A stretch of DNA of 32,910 nt from CAZUMJ01 sp964621605 (GCA_964621605.1 CAZUMJ010000033.1:1-32910), one strand, 5' to 3'; numbered from the stretch's first letter, positions 8,340 to 16,563 are shown. Notes: generated from the letters alone by a model not told the origin. Numbers and translations are program-made.

Positions 8340-11300
8340 ATGGAGGCGGGGAGGGCGTGGAAGCTTCACCTCTGCGGGCGCGTCGAGTTGCGCTCGTCAG
8401 ACGGCACCATCCACCCCGTCTTTGGCGCCCAGCCCGCGGCCCTCCTCGGGCTCCTTGCCCTCAGTCACCGGCCGGTGCGCGCCTCCGAGATCGCCGACCT
8501 CCTCTGGGGAGAGGACCGCTGGCCGGCGCATTGGCAGGGTGCCGTGCGCGGGGTCGTCGCGAAGCTCCGCGCACAGCTCGGCCGCGCCGGTCTCGAGCCC
8601 TCCGCACTCGCGTCCAGACAAGGTCTCCTCACGCTTGACGTGCCCGCGGGCTGGAGCACCGATATCGAGCTGGCGATCACGGCGCTCGACGCCGCGGCCA
8701 CGCACCTCGCGCAGAGCAACGCGGCCGAAGCCCTCGCTGTCTCCAGCGCCGCGCGGGAGGTGCTCTGCCGCCCCCTCGGAATCGAAGGTGAAGGTGCCTG
8801 GCTGGCCGCCCTCACGCACCAGGTCACGGTGGCCGCCCAGCGTGCCCGGCACCTCGAGATCGACGCACTGCTGGCGCAAGGCCAGGCGGCCACAGCTGCT
8901 TCCCACGCGGCCGACGCGGTCACGGTCGACCCACTCGACGATCACGCGCACCGCCAGCTCGTGCACGCCCACCTCCAAGCCGGCAACACGCCCGCCGCTC
9001 GCCGCGCCTTCGCTGCGATGAGCGACGTACTCCGCGACGAACTCGGCATGGCGCCCGACGCCGAACTCGCGACCTTGCTCGCCACGTCGGTCACAGCGGA
9101 AGCCGACCGGCGCTCCACCGCTACCGGATCCCCCGCGAGGGCCGAGCGGCCGTTCGTCGGACGTCTCGCCGAACGCATGCTGATTCGGCGAGCCTGGCAG
9201 CAGACTGTCGACACGCGACGACCGCACCTCGTCGTCATCGAAGGACCTGCGGGGATCGGCAAGACCCACCTCGCCCGCGCCGTCGTCGCCGAAGCCGCCG
9301 GCAAGGGAGCCCGCTGGCTGTGGGGAAGGAGTCGAGCTGGGGTGAAGATCCCGTTCGACGCGCTGCGTGCCGCGTTCGAGGACGCGCACGCCGACCCGAC
9401 GCGAGACCTACACGCCTGGATCGCGGGACATGACACAGGAGTGCAACGCCTCACCCCATCGGAGCATGAGCCGTCACCGGAACCGATGCTCGACGACGAT
9501 CGTGGCGCGGTGCTGCGAGATGTCACCGCCAGCATCCGCGCCATCGCGGCGACGCCGACCGTTCTGGTGTTCGACGACTTCCATTGGGCAAGCGGTGACA
9601 CGTTGGCGCTGGTCACCCATCTGCTGGATGGGGTACGAGCACCCCTCCTGGTCATCGTGACGATCCGGACGGGCGCGATTCCGACGACGTTGGCGAGCTG
9701 GCTCGCGGACAGCCTGCGACAGTTCGACGCAACCCCCATCGCCCTTCCCCCCCTCTCACCCGACGAGGTCACCGAGTTGATCGGTGACCTCACCGCCGGT
9801 GATCCGCGTTCCCTCGGAGCGCCATCCGCGACCGATGCCCTGTATGCGCGCACCGCCGGCCATCCGTACTTCGTCACCGAGGTCCTGCGGGAGGCGCGTC
9901 GCACGGGATCACTCGACCTCTCAGGTACGCCGGACGCCGTCCGGACCTGGGTGCGGTGGCGCCGCGACGCGCTCGGCGCGCAGACAGGCGCGGCCCTGGA
10001 CGCTGCGGCGATCCTGGGGCCTGATCTCACCCTGACGCGCGCGGTCGCGATGCTCGGCACGGAGGAGGCCGTCGTCCTCGCCGACCTCGAAGCACTCCAC
10101 GAGGCCGGGTTCCTCGATGAGGGAACCAGTGCAGGAGGGTTCTCCTTCCCGCACGAGATCGCGCGAGAAGTGGTGCTCGACGCGCTGGGAGGCACCCGCC
10201 GCGCTCGCCTCCACCGCCGTGCCGGCGACGCCTGTGCGGCAGACGGCCTCGTCGCTGCAGCGGCACTGCACTACCGCCACGGCGGGCCGGAAGCACGCGC
10301 GCATGCCGTTCGGTACCTGGAGGTCGCGGCACAACAGGCACTGCGCCTCGGCGCATGGGACCTCACCGTCGAGCATGTCGACGCCGTCGAACCGCTGGCG
10401 CCCGTGGATTCGATCGAGCTCGTGCGCCTCCTCATCCTCCGAGGACGCGCCTTCCACGCGCTCGGATGCTTCGACAAGGCCGTGGCCGACCTGCGCAGAG
10501 CGGTGGACCTCGCCATCGAGGGTCGCTACGCCGTCGAGCTGGCCGAGGCATCGTGTCAGCTGGTCGGCCGCAGCGGACGGGGCGCGGCGTTGGGCATGTC
10601 GGACGTGGACCGAGCAGCCCACCTGCAGCGAGCGCTGGATGCCCTCGAGACCTGGCCGACGCCGGACGGAACCCACGCCGAGCGCGAGCTCTGGTCCGTG
10701 GTGGTTGCCGGCGAGCTCGGGTGGGCGCGGCTGTTCGACGGGGACGTCGACAGCCGGATCGCGCTGCTCGATCGCGCGCTCGATCGCACCACGCACAATC
10801 CGGACGCCTCGCTGCACCAACGCGCCGTCGCCGAACTCGGCCGACGCTCGGTCCAAGTGCTCCCCTCGCATATCCCCGAACGCCTCGCAGCCGCCCGCGA
10901 GGTCGCTGCCTTCCCGGCCGGTTCACTCCCAACGGCGGTGCGCGTGGCCGCGCTGATCTACGAGCAGGAAGACCTCCTCACGCTCGGCCGCCATGCCGAA
11001 GCCCGGCAGGTGCGCACCGCGGCAGCAGAGCTCGCCAACCGACACGGGCATCCCTTCTGGTGCTGGGCCGCGGCGACCTGGGAGTCGCTCGCCCTCCTCA
11101 TCGACGGGGACCCTGATGCCGCCGAAGCGGCACTGACCGAGGCGGGGCTGATGCGCCCCTACGTGGCACCCGAAGCCGTCGCGTGCCACGCCGTGCAGAC
11201 GGTCGCGATCCGCCTCCACCAAGGCCGCGCCGCGGAGGTCGTCGACCTCGTTGCGCACACGGCCGATGCGACACCGCACATCCCCTGCTACCGGGCGGTC

Positions 11301-11633
11301 GAAGCGTTGTGCAGGGCGCAGGCGGGCGACCTCGATGGGGCTCGAAGGGCCTACGCCCACTTCGAGCGAGCCGGCTTCGCGAACATCCCCCTCGACCCGA
11401 ACCGCCTCCTCGCGCTGGCCTGCCTGACCGACGTCGCAACCGACCTGCGAGACGAGGATGGTACGCGCCACCTCCGAGCCCTGCTCGCGCCTGCAGCAGA
11501 GCTGCAGGTGGTCCTCAACTGCTACGGCGGCGGCGGCGCGTACTGGGGCTCGGTCGCAGACCTCCTGGAGCGTTGCGACGAGCTCCTCGGCGACGGGCCC
11601 CACTCGGGGCGGTACCGTGCCGTCCATGTCTGA
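8340..11633 (+). CDS. Large BTAD/AAA ATPase transcriptional regulator (AfsR/SARP-like)
   Basis: A 1097-residue cytoplasmic regulator. Residues about 5-100 form an OmpR-type winged helix (RPVRASEIADLLW). About 105-255 is the bacterial transcriptional activator domain (BTAD), ending FAAMSDVLRDELGMAPDAEL. About 270-520 is a STAND/AAA ATPase with Walker A GPAGIGKT (302-309) and a Walker B-like VLVFDDFHWA (Asp412, Asp413). The remainder is an alpha-helical, TPR-like sensor region. Unlike many LuxR-type MalT relatives, no C-terminal LuxR helix-turn-helix is visible, so DNA binding must be N-terminal. Such proteins often sit beside secondary metabolism or catabolic genes. Here it overlaps the ketosteroid isomerase-like gene by eight bases and may control the oxidative block. 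Confidence 0.9.
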   Translation: MEAGRAWKLHLCGRVELRSSDGTIHPVFGAQPAALLGLLALSHRPVRASEIADLLWGEDRWPAHWQGAVRGVVAKLRAQLGRAGLEPSALASRQGLLTLDVPAGWSTDIELAITALDAAATHLAQSNAAEALAVSSAAREVLCRPLGIEGEGAWLAALTHQVTVAAQRARHLEIDALLAQGQAATAASHAADAVTVDPLDDHAHRQLVHAHLQAGNTPAARRAFAAMSDVLRDELGMAPDAELATLLATSVTAEADRRSTATGSPARAERPFVGRLAERMLIRRAWQQTVDTRRPHLVVIEGPAGIGKTHLARAVVAEAAGKGARWLWGRSRAGVKIPFDALRAAFEDAHADPTRDLHAWIAGHDTGVQRLTPSEHEPSPEPMLDDDRGAVLRDVTASIRAIAATPTVLVFDDFHWASGDTLALVTHLLDGVRAPLLVIVTIRTGAIPTTLASWLADSLRQFDATPIALPPLSPDEVTELIGDLTAGDPRSLGAPSATDALYARTAGHPYFVTEVLREARRTGSLDLSGTPDAVRTWVRWRRDALGAQTGAALDAAAILGPDLTLTRAVAMLGTEEAVVLADLEALHEAGFLDEGTSAGGFSFPHEIAREVVLDALGGTRRARLHRRAGDACAADGLVAAAALHYRHGGPEARAHAVRYLEVAAQQALRLGAWDLTVEHVDAVEPLAPVDSIELVRLLILRGRAFHALGCFDKAVADLRRAVDLAIEGRYAVELAEASCQLVGRSGRGAALGMSDVDRAAHLQRALDALETWPTPDGTHAERELWSVVVAGELGWARLFDGDVDSRIALLDRALDRTTHNPDASLHQRAVAELGRRSVQVLPSHIPERLAAAREVAAFPAGSLPTAVRVAALIYEQEDLLTLGRHAEARQVRTAAAELANRHGHPFWCWAAATWESLALLIDGDPDAAEAALTEAGLMRPYVAPEAVACHAVQTVAIRLHQGRAAEVVDLVAHTADATPHIPCYRAVEALCRAQAGDLDGARRAYAHFERAGFANIPLDPNRLLALACLTDVATDLRDEDGTRHLRALLAPAAELQVVLNCYGGGGAYWGSVADLLERCDELLGDGPHSGRYRAVHV
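11613..11618 (+). promoter_or_regulatory. -10 element (TACCGT) inside the regulator, before the isomerase-like gene
   Basis: TACCGT matches TANNNT and ends seven bases before the ATG at 11626, within the last codons of the regulator. The small gene could therefore be transcribed alone as a leaderless message as well as by read-through. Confidence 0.45.
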
Positions 11634-12006
11634 CACGATCCGCGCCACCATCACCGACTACCTCGCCCGCTTCTCGGCCGCCGACCGCGCCGGCTGGCTC
11701 GCCCTCTTCACCGACGACGCCACCGTCGAAGACCCCGTCGGGAGTCCCGTTCGCCACGGCAAGGACGAGATCGGGGCGTTCTTCGATCAGAGCCACGGAT
11801 CGGCGGAGGCCATCGCCTTGCTCGCGGACGGACCTGCGATCGTGGTCGGCCAGCAGGCGTCGTTCCGCTTCACCGTTCGGGTCACGCTCGGCGGCACCGA
11901 CTTCGCGCTGCCGGCGATCGACGTCATGACGTTCAGCGAGGACGGGCACATCACCAGCCAGCGCGCGTTCGTCGACTACCAGATGATGGCCCCGGTCGAA
12001 GCCTGA
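11626..12006 (+). CDS. Ketosteroid isomerase-like protein (SnoaL/NTF2 fold)
   Basis: A 126-residue cone-fold protein. The segment LFTDDATVEDPVGS (27-40) matches, by memory, the signature of true steroid delta-isomerases of Comamonas and Pseudomonas. The catalytic residues of that enzyme have counterparts at matching spacing: Tyr12 (for Tyr14), Asp36 (for Asp38, the proton-transfer base) and Asp99 (in PAID, for Asp99). This points to a real delta5-3-ketosteroid isomerase activity rather than a generic SnoaL protein. It starts inside the regulator gene (overlap ATGTCTGA, eight bases). With a P450, a Baeyer-Villiger monooxygenase and a sterol desaturase-like protein nearby it supports steroid chemistry. 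The true substrate remains inference. Confidence 0.85.
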   Translation: MSDTIRATITDYLARFSAADRAGWLALFTDDATVEDPVGSPVRHGKDEIGAFFDQSHGSAEAIALLADGPAIVVGQQASFRFTVRVTLGGTDFALPAIDVMTFSEDGHITSQRAFVDYQMMAPVEA

Positions 12007-12091
12007 CCGACTCTGGGGGCCTGGCACCGGTCGCCGACGAGCCGGAGCCCCGAGAGACACACGCTGCGCCACATCACAGGGAGACGACACC

Positions 12092-13282
12092 GTGGGCAAC
12101 TTCGGGGACTACCAACTCGAGATCTATCTGGCGGGATTGGCGGGGGTGCAGCCGACGCTGCCGATGACCTATGCCGACCTCGAGGCACGCGGCTCACACG
12201 CGCTCGATCCGAACCTCCTCTCGTACGTCGCGGGTGGTGCCGGGAACGAGCACACGCAACGTCTGAACGTCGACGCGTTCGACGAGTGGGGCCTGGTGCC
12301 GCGCATGCTCGTCCCCGGCGGGCACCGCGACCTCACCGTCGAGCTGTGCGGGCTACAGCTCCCCTCTCCGCTCCTGCTCGCGCCGGTCGGGGTGATCGGG
12401 CTCTGCTCGCCTGACGGCCACGGCGACCTCGCCACGGCCGAGGCGGCCGCGCGCACGGGCGTTCCCATGATCGCCTCGACGCTCATGGTCGACCCCCTGG
12501 AGGACGTCGCATCAGCGATGGGCGACACCCCCGGCTTCTTCCAGCTCTACACACCGAACGACCGTGACCTCGCCGCCAGCTTCGTCGCCCGTGCCGAGGC
12601 TGCCGGCTATGCCGGCATCGTGATCACCCTCGACACGTGGACGCCCGGATGGCGGCCGCGCGACCTCGCTCGGTCGAATTTCCCGCAACTCCGCGGCCAT
12701 TGCCTCGCGAACTACTTCAGCGACCCGGTCTTCCGTTCACGGCTCCCACGCTCGCCCGAGGAAGACCGTGCAGCTGCCATCGCTCACTGGGCACAGACCT
12801 TTGGAAGCCCCAACCTGAGCTGGGACGACCTCGCATGGCTGCGGTCGCTGACCGACCTGCCGCTGCTCCTGAAGGGCATCGGGCACCCAGACGACGTCCG
12901 TCGTGCCGTCGATGGTGGGGTGGACGGCATCTACTGCTCGACCCATGGGGGGCGTCAAGCCAACGGTGGGCTCGCCGCGCTCGATCTGTTGCCCGGCGTG
13001 GTGGCAGCCGCCGGTGACATCCCCGTCGTGTTCGACTCAGGCGTTCGATCAGGCGAGCACGTCGTGAAGGCCCTCGCACTCGGCGCACGAGCGGTCGCCA
13101 TCGGCCGGCCGTACGTGTACGTCTGCGCGCTGGCCGGTGCCGACGGCATCGTCCACGTGGTGCGCAGCCTCCTCGCCGAAGCCGACCTTCTCATGGCCGT
13201 CGACGGCTACCCGCGCATCAGCGACCTCACCCCCGCGGCGCTCCGGCGACGCGCCGACCTTCACCGCCACAACGACGGGTGA
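12092..13282 (+). CDS. FMN-dependent 2-hydroxyacid oxidase, lactate 2-monooxygenase-like
   Basis: A 396-residue TIM-barrel flavoprotein of the glycolate oxidase/lactate monooxygenase family. The N-terminus (MGNFGDYQLEIYLAGLAGVQ) and SYVAGGAGNEHTQRLN resemble mycobacterial lactate 2-monooxygenase, which converts L-lactate and oxygen to acetate and CO2. The FMN-contacting Lys261, the active-site His285 and Arg288 (STHGGRQ) and the phosphate site (DSGVRSG, GAxAVAIGRP) are all present. The family usually has SNHGGRQ, so Thr replaces the Asn beside the catalytic His. The GTG start at 12092 follows AGGGAGA at seven bases. It lies 85 bases after the isomerase-like gene and ends at a strong terminator. 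Another 2-hydroxyacid is possible as substrate. Confidence 0.87.
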   Translation: MGNFGDYQLEIYLAGLAGVQPTLPMTYADLEARGSHALDPNLLSYVAGGAGNEHTQRLNVDAFDEWGLVPRMLVPGGHRDLTVELCGLQLPSPLLLAPVGVIGLCSPDGHGDLATAEAAARTGVPMIASTLMVDPLEDVASAMGDTPGFFQLYTPNDRDLAASFVARAEAAGYAGIVITLDTWTPGWRPRDLARSNFPQLRGHCLANYFSDPVFRSRLPRSPEEDRAAAIAHWAQTFGSPNLSWDDLAWLRSLTDLPLLLKGIGHPDDVRRAVDGGVDGIYCSTHGGRQANGGLAALDLLPGVVAAAGDIPVVFDSGVRSGEHVVKALALGARAVAIGRPYVYVCALAGADGIVHVVRSLLAEADLLMAVDGYPRISDLTPAALRRRADLHRHNDG

Positions 13283-13287
13283 GCAGT

Positions 13288-13327
13288 GGATGGTCGCGCT
13301 GGCCCGGTGAGACCAGCGCGACCATCC
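13288..13327. terminator. 15-bp perfect stem terminator between convergent genes
   Basis: Bases 13288-13302 and 13313-13327 pair perfectly over 15 bp around a 10-base loop. The hairpin begins five bases after the oxidase stop and ends three bases from the trpB2 stop, so it can end transcription from both sides. There is no U-tract. Confidence 0.8.
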
Positions 13328-13330
13328 CTG

Positions 13331-14581
13331 TCAGTCGTCGAGCAGCTCGTGGTGGTTGTACGCGTCGTACGCGGCGAGGTCGAGGAAGCCGTGACCCGAG
13401 TAGTTGAAGAGGATCACCCGCTCCTCGCCCGTCTCCTTTGCCGCCAAGGCCTCGTCGATCGCGCCACGGATGGCGTGAGCCGTCTCGGGTGCAGCGACCT
13501 TGCCTTCGGTGCGGGCGAAAAGCACCGCCGCCTCGAACACCTTCGACTGCGGGGTCGAGACAGCTTCGATGCGGCCCGAGCGGACGAGCGCCGAGACGAT
13601 CGGGCTCGCACCGTGGTAGCGCAGCCCACCGGCGTGGATCGACGGCGGCATGAACTTGGCACCCAGGCTGTACATCGGCAGCAACGGCGTGAGGCCTGCC
13701 GTGTCGCCGAAGTCGTACTCGAAGGTGCCCTCGGTCAGTGTCGGGCAGGACGTCGGCTCGATCGCGACCAGACGAACGCCCTCGTCCTCCATGAACGGGA
13801 AGGCGATGCCACCAAGGTTCGACCCGCCGCCATGCGACGACAGCACCACATCGGGAAGGCCCTCGCCTGCGAGCGCGAGCTGTTCGCGTGCCTCGAGACC
13901 GATGACGGTCTGGTGCAGCAACACGTGGTTCAGCACGGAACCGAGCGCGTAGTGCGTGTCGGCGCGGCCGGCGGCATCTGCCACCGCGTCGGAGATGGCA
14001 AGGCCGAGCGACCCCGGGCTCGATGGGTCGTCAACGGGTGATGGCACGCACTCGGCACCCCACGTCTCCATGAGGACCCGGCGATACGGCTTGGACTCGA
14101 ACGACGTCCGCACCATGTACACCTTGCACTCGATGCCGTACTGGGCCGACGCGAAGGCGAGCGACGAGCCCCATTGCCCCGCACCCGTCTCTGTCGAGAT
14201 GCGGGTCGTGCCTTCGGCCTTGTTGTAGAACGCCTGCGCCACGGCTGTGTTGGGCTTGTGCGATCCGGCCGGGCTGACCGACTCGTCCTTGTAGTAGATG
14301 CGGGCGGGCGTGCCGAGCTCTTGCTCGAGGCGAACGGCACGCACGAGCGGCGTCGGGCGCCACAGGCGCAAGATGTCGAGCACCTCACCTGGGACGTCGA
14401 TCCACGGTGCCGCACTCATCTCTTGCTCGATGAGCGCCATCGGGAACAGCGGCGCGAGGTCGTCGGGGCCGGCCGGTTCTCGCGTGCCCGGGTGCAAGGG
14501 CGGGTCCATGGGCTCGGGCAGACGCGGCAGGGCGTTGTACCAAGCGGTCGGGATGCTGTCCGAAGGAAGGTCGAAGCGCAT
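13331..14581 (-). CDS. trpB2: Tryptophan synthase beta chain, TrpB2 type
   Basis: A 416-residue PLP enzyme joining indole and serine to tryptophan. The long N-terminus before RLWRPTPLVRA marks the TrpB2 group rather than TrpB1. The PLP Schiff-base lysine is Lys109 in GSHKPNTA, the phosphate-binding loop is GGGSN, and SPAGSHK and TGAGQWG are conserved. No trpA is adjacent, as is usual for TrpB2, which often acts as a free-standing salvage enzyme or with another serine-like substrate. A TACGAT -10 element seven bases before the ATG at 14581 suggests a leaderless transcript and favours this start over the in-frame ATG at 14590, which lies within that element. Confidence 0.92.
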   Translation of the reverse strand: MRFDLPSDSIPTAWYNALPRLPEPMDPPLHPGTREPAGPDDLAPLFPMALIEQEMSAAPWIDVPGEVLDILRLWRPTPLVRAVRLEQELGTPARIYYKDESVSPAGSHKPNTAVAQAFYNKAEGTTRISTETGAGQWGSSLAFASAQYGIECKVYMVRTSFESKPYRRVLMETWGAECVPSPVDDPSSPGSLGLAISDAVADAAGRADTHYALGSVLNHVLLHQTVIGLEAREQLALAGEGLPDVVLSSHGGGSNLGGIAFPFMEDEGVRLVAIEPTSCPTLTEGTFEYDFGDTAGLTPLLPMYSLGAKFMPPSIHAGGLRYHGASPIVSALVRSGRIEAVSTPQSKVFEAAVLFARTEGKVAAPETAHAIRGAIDEALAAKETGEERVILFNYSGHGFLDLAAYDAYNHHELLDD

Positions 14582-14588
14582 GGCGGGC

Positions 14589-14594
14589 ATCGTA
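14589..14594 (-). promoter_or_regulatory. -10 element (TACGAT) of the trpB2 gene, leaderless
   Basis: On the minus strand TACGAT ends seven bases before the ATG at 14581. It overlaps the alternative ATG at 14590, which argues against that codon being used. Confidence 0.4.
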
Positions 14595-14612
14595 GGCCAG
14601 GCGCTGAGGGAC

Positions 14613-14633
14613 GCGACCGGTGACTCAGGTCGC
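14613..14633 (-). terminator. Hairpin directly after the patatin stop codon
   Basis: GCGACC and GGTCGC form a 6-bp stem with a 9-base loop beginning right after the patatin TAG. It may be a weak terminator separating the patatin and trpB2 transcripts. No U-tract is present. Confidence 0.35.
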
Positions 14634-15512
14634 CTACGGGTCGTGGCGGTGATCGTGCAGCGACAAGAAGCGCTCGGCGTCGGGCAGGGCGAACCCCCCG
14701 TCACCGATCCATCGACGGGATGCCTCGGCGGCACGGTCGATCAGCTCCGCGGCGTGGCTGAAATCGATGGACGCAACCGCGAGGGGGCAGAGCGGCGGCA
14801 GCACGTTGATCGTGGCGCTTCCCGAGTAGCGAGCCACGTCTTCGATGAGGCGCTGCTCGATGAGAAGGGTGAGCGCGTGCATGGCCATGCCGAGCGCCGA
14901 ACCAGGCGGACGCTTCAGATCGCACGCGAACCCGGCCGGGAGCACGTACACCTCGTCCGCGCCGAGCGCGACCGCCTGGGACACGGCGGTGTTGTCGGAT
15001 ACGCCACCATCGACCAGCGATCTTCCCTCTCGTGCGACGGGCGGATACACGCCGGGGATGGCAGCGCTCGCCAGGACTGCGCTGAGGGCGTCACCACTCG
15101 AGAGCACCACCTCCTGCCCGGAGAGGACGTCGGTCGCCACGAGGTGCACCGGGGTCGCCGCGTCCTCGAGCCGTTCATAGGTGAGGTGGGAGCGCACGAG
15201 GCGTGCGAGCCCGTCGTTCGGGCACAACGACGCCGAGCGGCCGGCAAAGGCGAACGCGAGACGGAACGGATCGAGCGGGAAGATCCGGCTGCGGTGCAGC
15301 CCTCGCCAGATGTTCCCCAGCGCTTCGACGCTGTCGCGCGTCGTTCCGAGACCCGCGAGGTAGGCGGCGTTGATCGCACCGGCAGAGGTCCCGACGAGCA
15401 AGTCGGGGTGGATGTCGTGCTCCGTGAGGGCCTGCAGCATGCCGACCTGGACCGCCCCGAGGCTTCCTCCGCCGGAGAGGACGAACGCCACCGTCACCGT
15501 CGTGCTCCGCAT
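14634..15512 (-). CDS. Patatin-like phospholipase (RssA/YchK type)
   Basis: A 292-residue lipid acyl hydrolase. The oxyanion loop GGGSLG (14-19), the nucleophile elbow GTSAG with Ser43, and the catalytic Asp168 in DGG (LVDGGVSDN) form the Ser-Asp dyad of patatins. No signal peptide or transmembrane segment is evident, so a cytoplasmic or membrane-associated enzyme is likely. I start it at ATG 15512, directly before the typical opening strand VAFVLSGGGSLG. The longer open frame reaches 15626 inside the hemolysin III gene, but a promoter at 15541-15568 lies within it. Neighbours on both sides are on the same strand with gaps of 52 and 67 bases. Confidence 0.92.
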   Translation of the reverse strand: MRSTTVTVAFVLSGGGSLGAVQVGMLQALTEHDIHPDLLVGTSAGAINAAYLAGLGTTRDSVEALGNIWRGLHRSRIFPLDPFRLAFAFAGRSASLCPNDGLARLVRSHLTYERLEDAATPVHLVATDVLSGQEVVLSSGDALSAVLASAAIPGVYPPVAREGRSLVDGGVSDNTAVSQAVALGADEVYVLPAGFACDLKRPPGSALGMAMHALTLLIEQRLIEDVARYSGSATINVLPPLCPLAVASIDFSHAAELIDRAAEASRRWIGDGGFALPDAERFLSLHDHRHDP

Positions 15513-15540
15513 GGCGTCGTGGCGTCTTGCACGCCCCCGT

Positions 15541-15568
15541 TCTATACCCGATCTATCTCGCCTGTACA
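15541..15568 (-). promoter_or_regulatory. Promoter of the patatin gene
   Basis: On the minus strand TGTACA (-35-like), a 16-base spacer and TATAGA (-10-like) stand about 29 bases before the ATG at 15512. The stretch is AT-rich against its surroundings. It supports the short start of the gene. Confidence 0.5.
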
Positions 15569-15579
15569 GACCCAGTCGA

Positions 15580-16290
15580 TCAGGCTCGCACGAGCGTGGC
15601 CACGAGCGCGACGTGGCACAGCACACCCACGATCACCAGGGCGTGGAACACCTCGTGATAGCCGAACACCATCGGGCGAGGGTCCGGGCGCTTCCGTGCA
15701 TAGATGACCGCACCCGCCGTGAAGATGAGCCCACCCGCGAGCAGCAACGCGAAGCGCGGCACCCCCAGCGACGACCAGAGCGCGGGCATGGCCGCCACGG
15801 CGATCCATCCGACGGCGACGTAGCTCCCCGCAGCGATCCACCGCGGGGCACCGATCCACAGCAGCGTGATGAGCACCCCGGCCGCGGCACCGATCCACAC
15901 CGCCACCAAGACGGGCGTTCCTATCCGGCCAAGCGAGGCGAGCGCCACGACGGGCGTGTACGTGCCGGCGATGAACACGAAGATCATCGAGTGGTCGAGA
16001 CGACGCATCCAGGGGTGCACCGACACCGACCAGTCGACCCGGTGCAGCAGCGCGCTACAGCCGAAGAGTGCCGCGAGGCTGGCCGCATAGATGCCGGTGA
16101 CGACCCGAGCCGATGCGGTCGGAGCGACGACCACCAGCGCCGGACCCACGACCAGCGACGAGTAGAAGGCGACCTCGTGCGACACCCCCCGAAACCGCGG
16201 GCGGTTCGGCAGCGCGATGATGCGCCCGCGCCGGTTGCGCGCCACCGCATCGGGCGAGGGAGTGCGGGACAGCGGGGCAGCAGACGACAC
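15580..16290 (-). CDS. Hemolysin III family membrane protein (PAQR)
   Basis: A 236-residue protein with about seven transmembrane segments, of the hemolysin III/YqfA branch of the PAQR superfamily. Its conserved polar residues are present: SALLH (His83), RRLDH followed by IAGTYTP (Asp99, His100), and YHEVFH (His212, His216). In PAQR proteins these bind a metal, and ceramidase-like hydrolysis is the proposed activity, though bacterial roles are poorly known. The GTG at 16290 is chosen because a GGAGGA lies four bases upstream; the open frame continues to 16902 but runs across the divergent fluoride channel gene. About 40 N-terminal residues precede the first membrane segment. Confidence 0.88.
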   Translation of the reverse strand: MSSAAPLSRTPSPDAVARNRRGRIIALPNRPRFRGVSHEVAFYSSLVVGPALVVVAPTASARVVTGIYAASLAALFGCSALLHRVDWSVSVHPWMRRLDHSMIFVFIAGTYTPVVALASLGRIGTPVLVAVWIGAAAGVLITLLWIGAPRWIAAGSYVAVGWIAVAAMPALWSSLGVPRFALLLAGGLIFTAGAVIYARKRPDPRPMVFGYHEVFHALVIVGVLCHVALVATLVRA

Positions 16291-16294
16291 GGCT

Positions 16295-16300
16295 TCCTCC
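16295..16300 (-). promoter_or_regulatory. Ribosome binding site of the hemolysin III gene
   Basis: GGAGGA on the minus strand, four bases before the GTG at 16290. It settles the start in an open frame that is otherwise 600 bases longer. Confidence 0.75.
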
Positions 16301-16434
16301 GGGCTCGAGAGTCGCGACGCTCGGACGAGCGCAACGCACCGATCGATTCCACCGCCGTCACGCCATCCCTGCCAGGGTCCTACGTCCCGCTGCCGCGTGC
16401 CGGCCGTCTCCCGGTGGCCCGACGACCCCGGTGC

Positions 16435-16440
16435 TACCGT
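16435..16440 (+). promoter_or_regulatory. -10 element (TACCGT) ahead of the fluoride riboswitch
   Basis: TACCGT matches TANNNT and predicts a transcription start at about 16447, one base before the first paired base of the aptamer. No clear -35 element is visible. Confidence 0.5.
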
Positions 16441-16447
16441 GCCGACA

Positions 16448-16500
16448 CGGCGCTGGGGCTCGCCGCAACCGCTCGCTGCTTCGAGCTGATGGCTCCTACC
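16448..16500 (+). ncRNA. Fluoride riboswitch aptamer (crcB motif)
   Basis: The segment folds like the known crcB RNA. Stem 1 pairs CGGCG (16448-16452) with CGCCG (16461-16465) around an 8-base loop. A short A-containing linker leads to stem 2, GCTCG (16471-16475) with CGAGC (16482-16486). Then comes the hallmark TGATGGCTCCTAC (16487-16499). The loop GGGGCT (16455-16460) can pair with GGCTCC (16491-16496) as the required pseudoknot, with two G-U pairs. One usually conserved A in the first loop is a C here (16453). It directly precedes two fluoride channel genes, exactly the known context. No expression platform is clear, and an aptamer that senses fluoride by another layout cannot be excluded. 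Confidence 0.8.
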
Positions 16501-16563
16501 GATCCGACCAACCGTGTCGCGCCGGTACTGCAGCCCGCGGCGGCACCCGACCCGACGAGGCCG

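Noticed and set aside
16489..16563. ATG at 16489 as the start of the first crcB gene
   Set aside because: It lies inside the conserved 3' motif of the fluoride aptamer, and the extra residues have no Fluc character.
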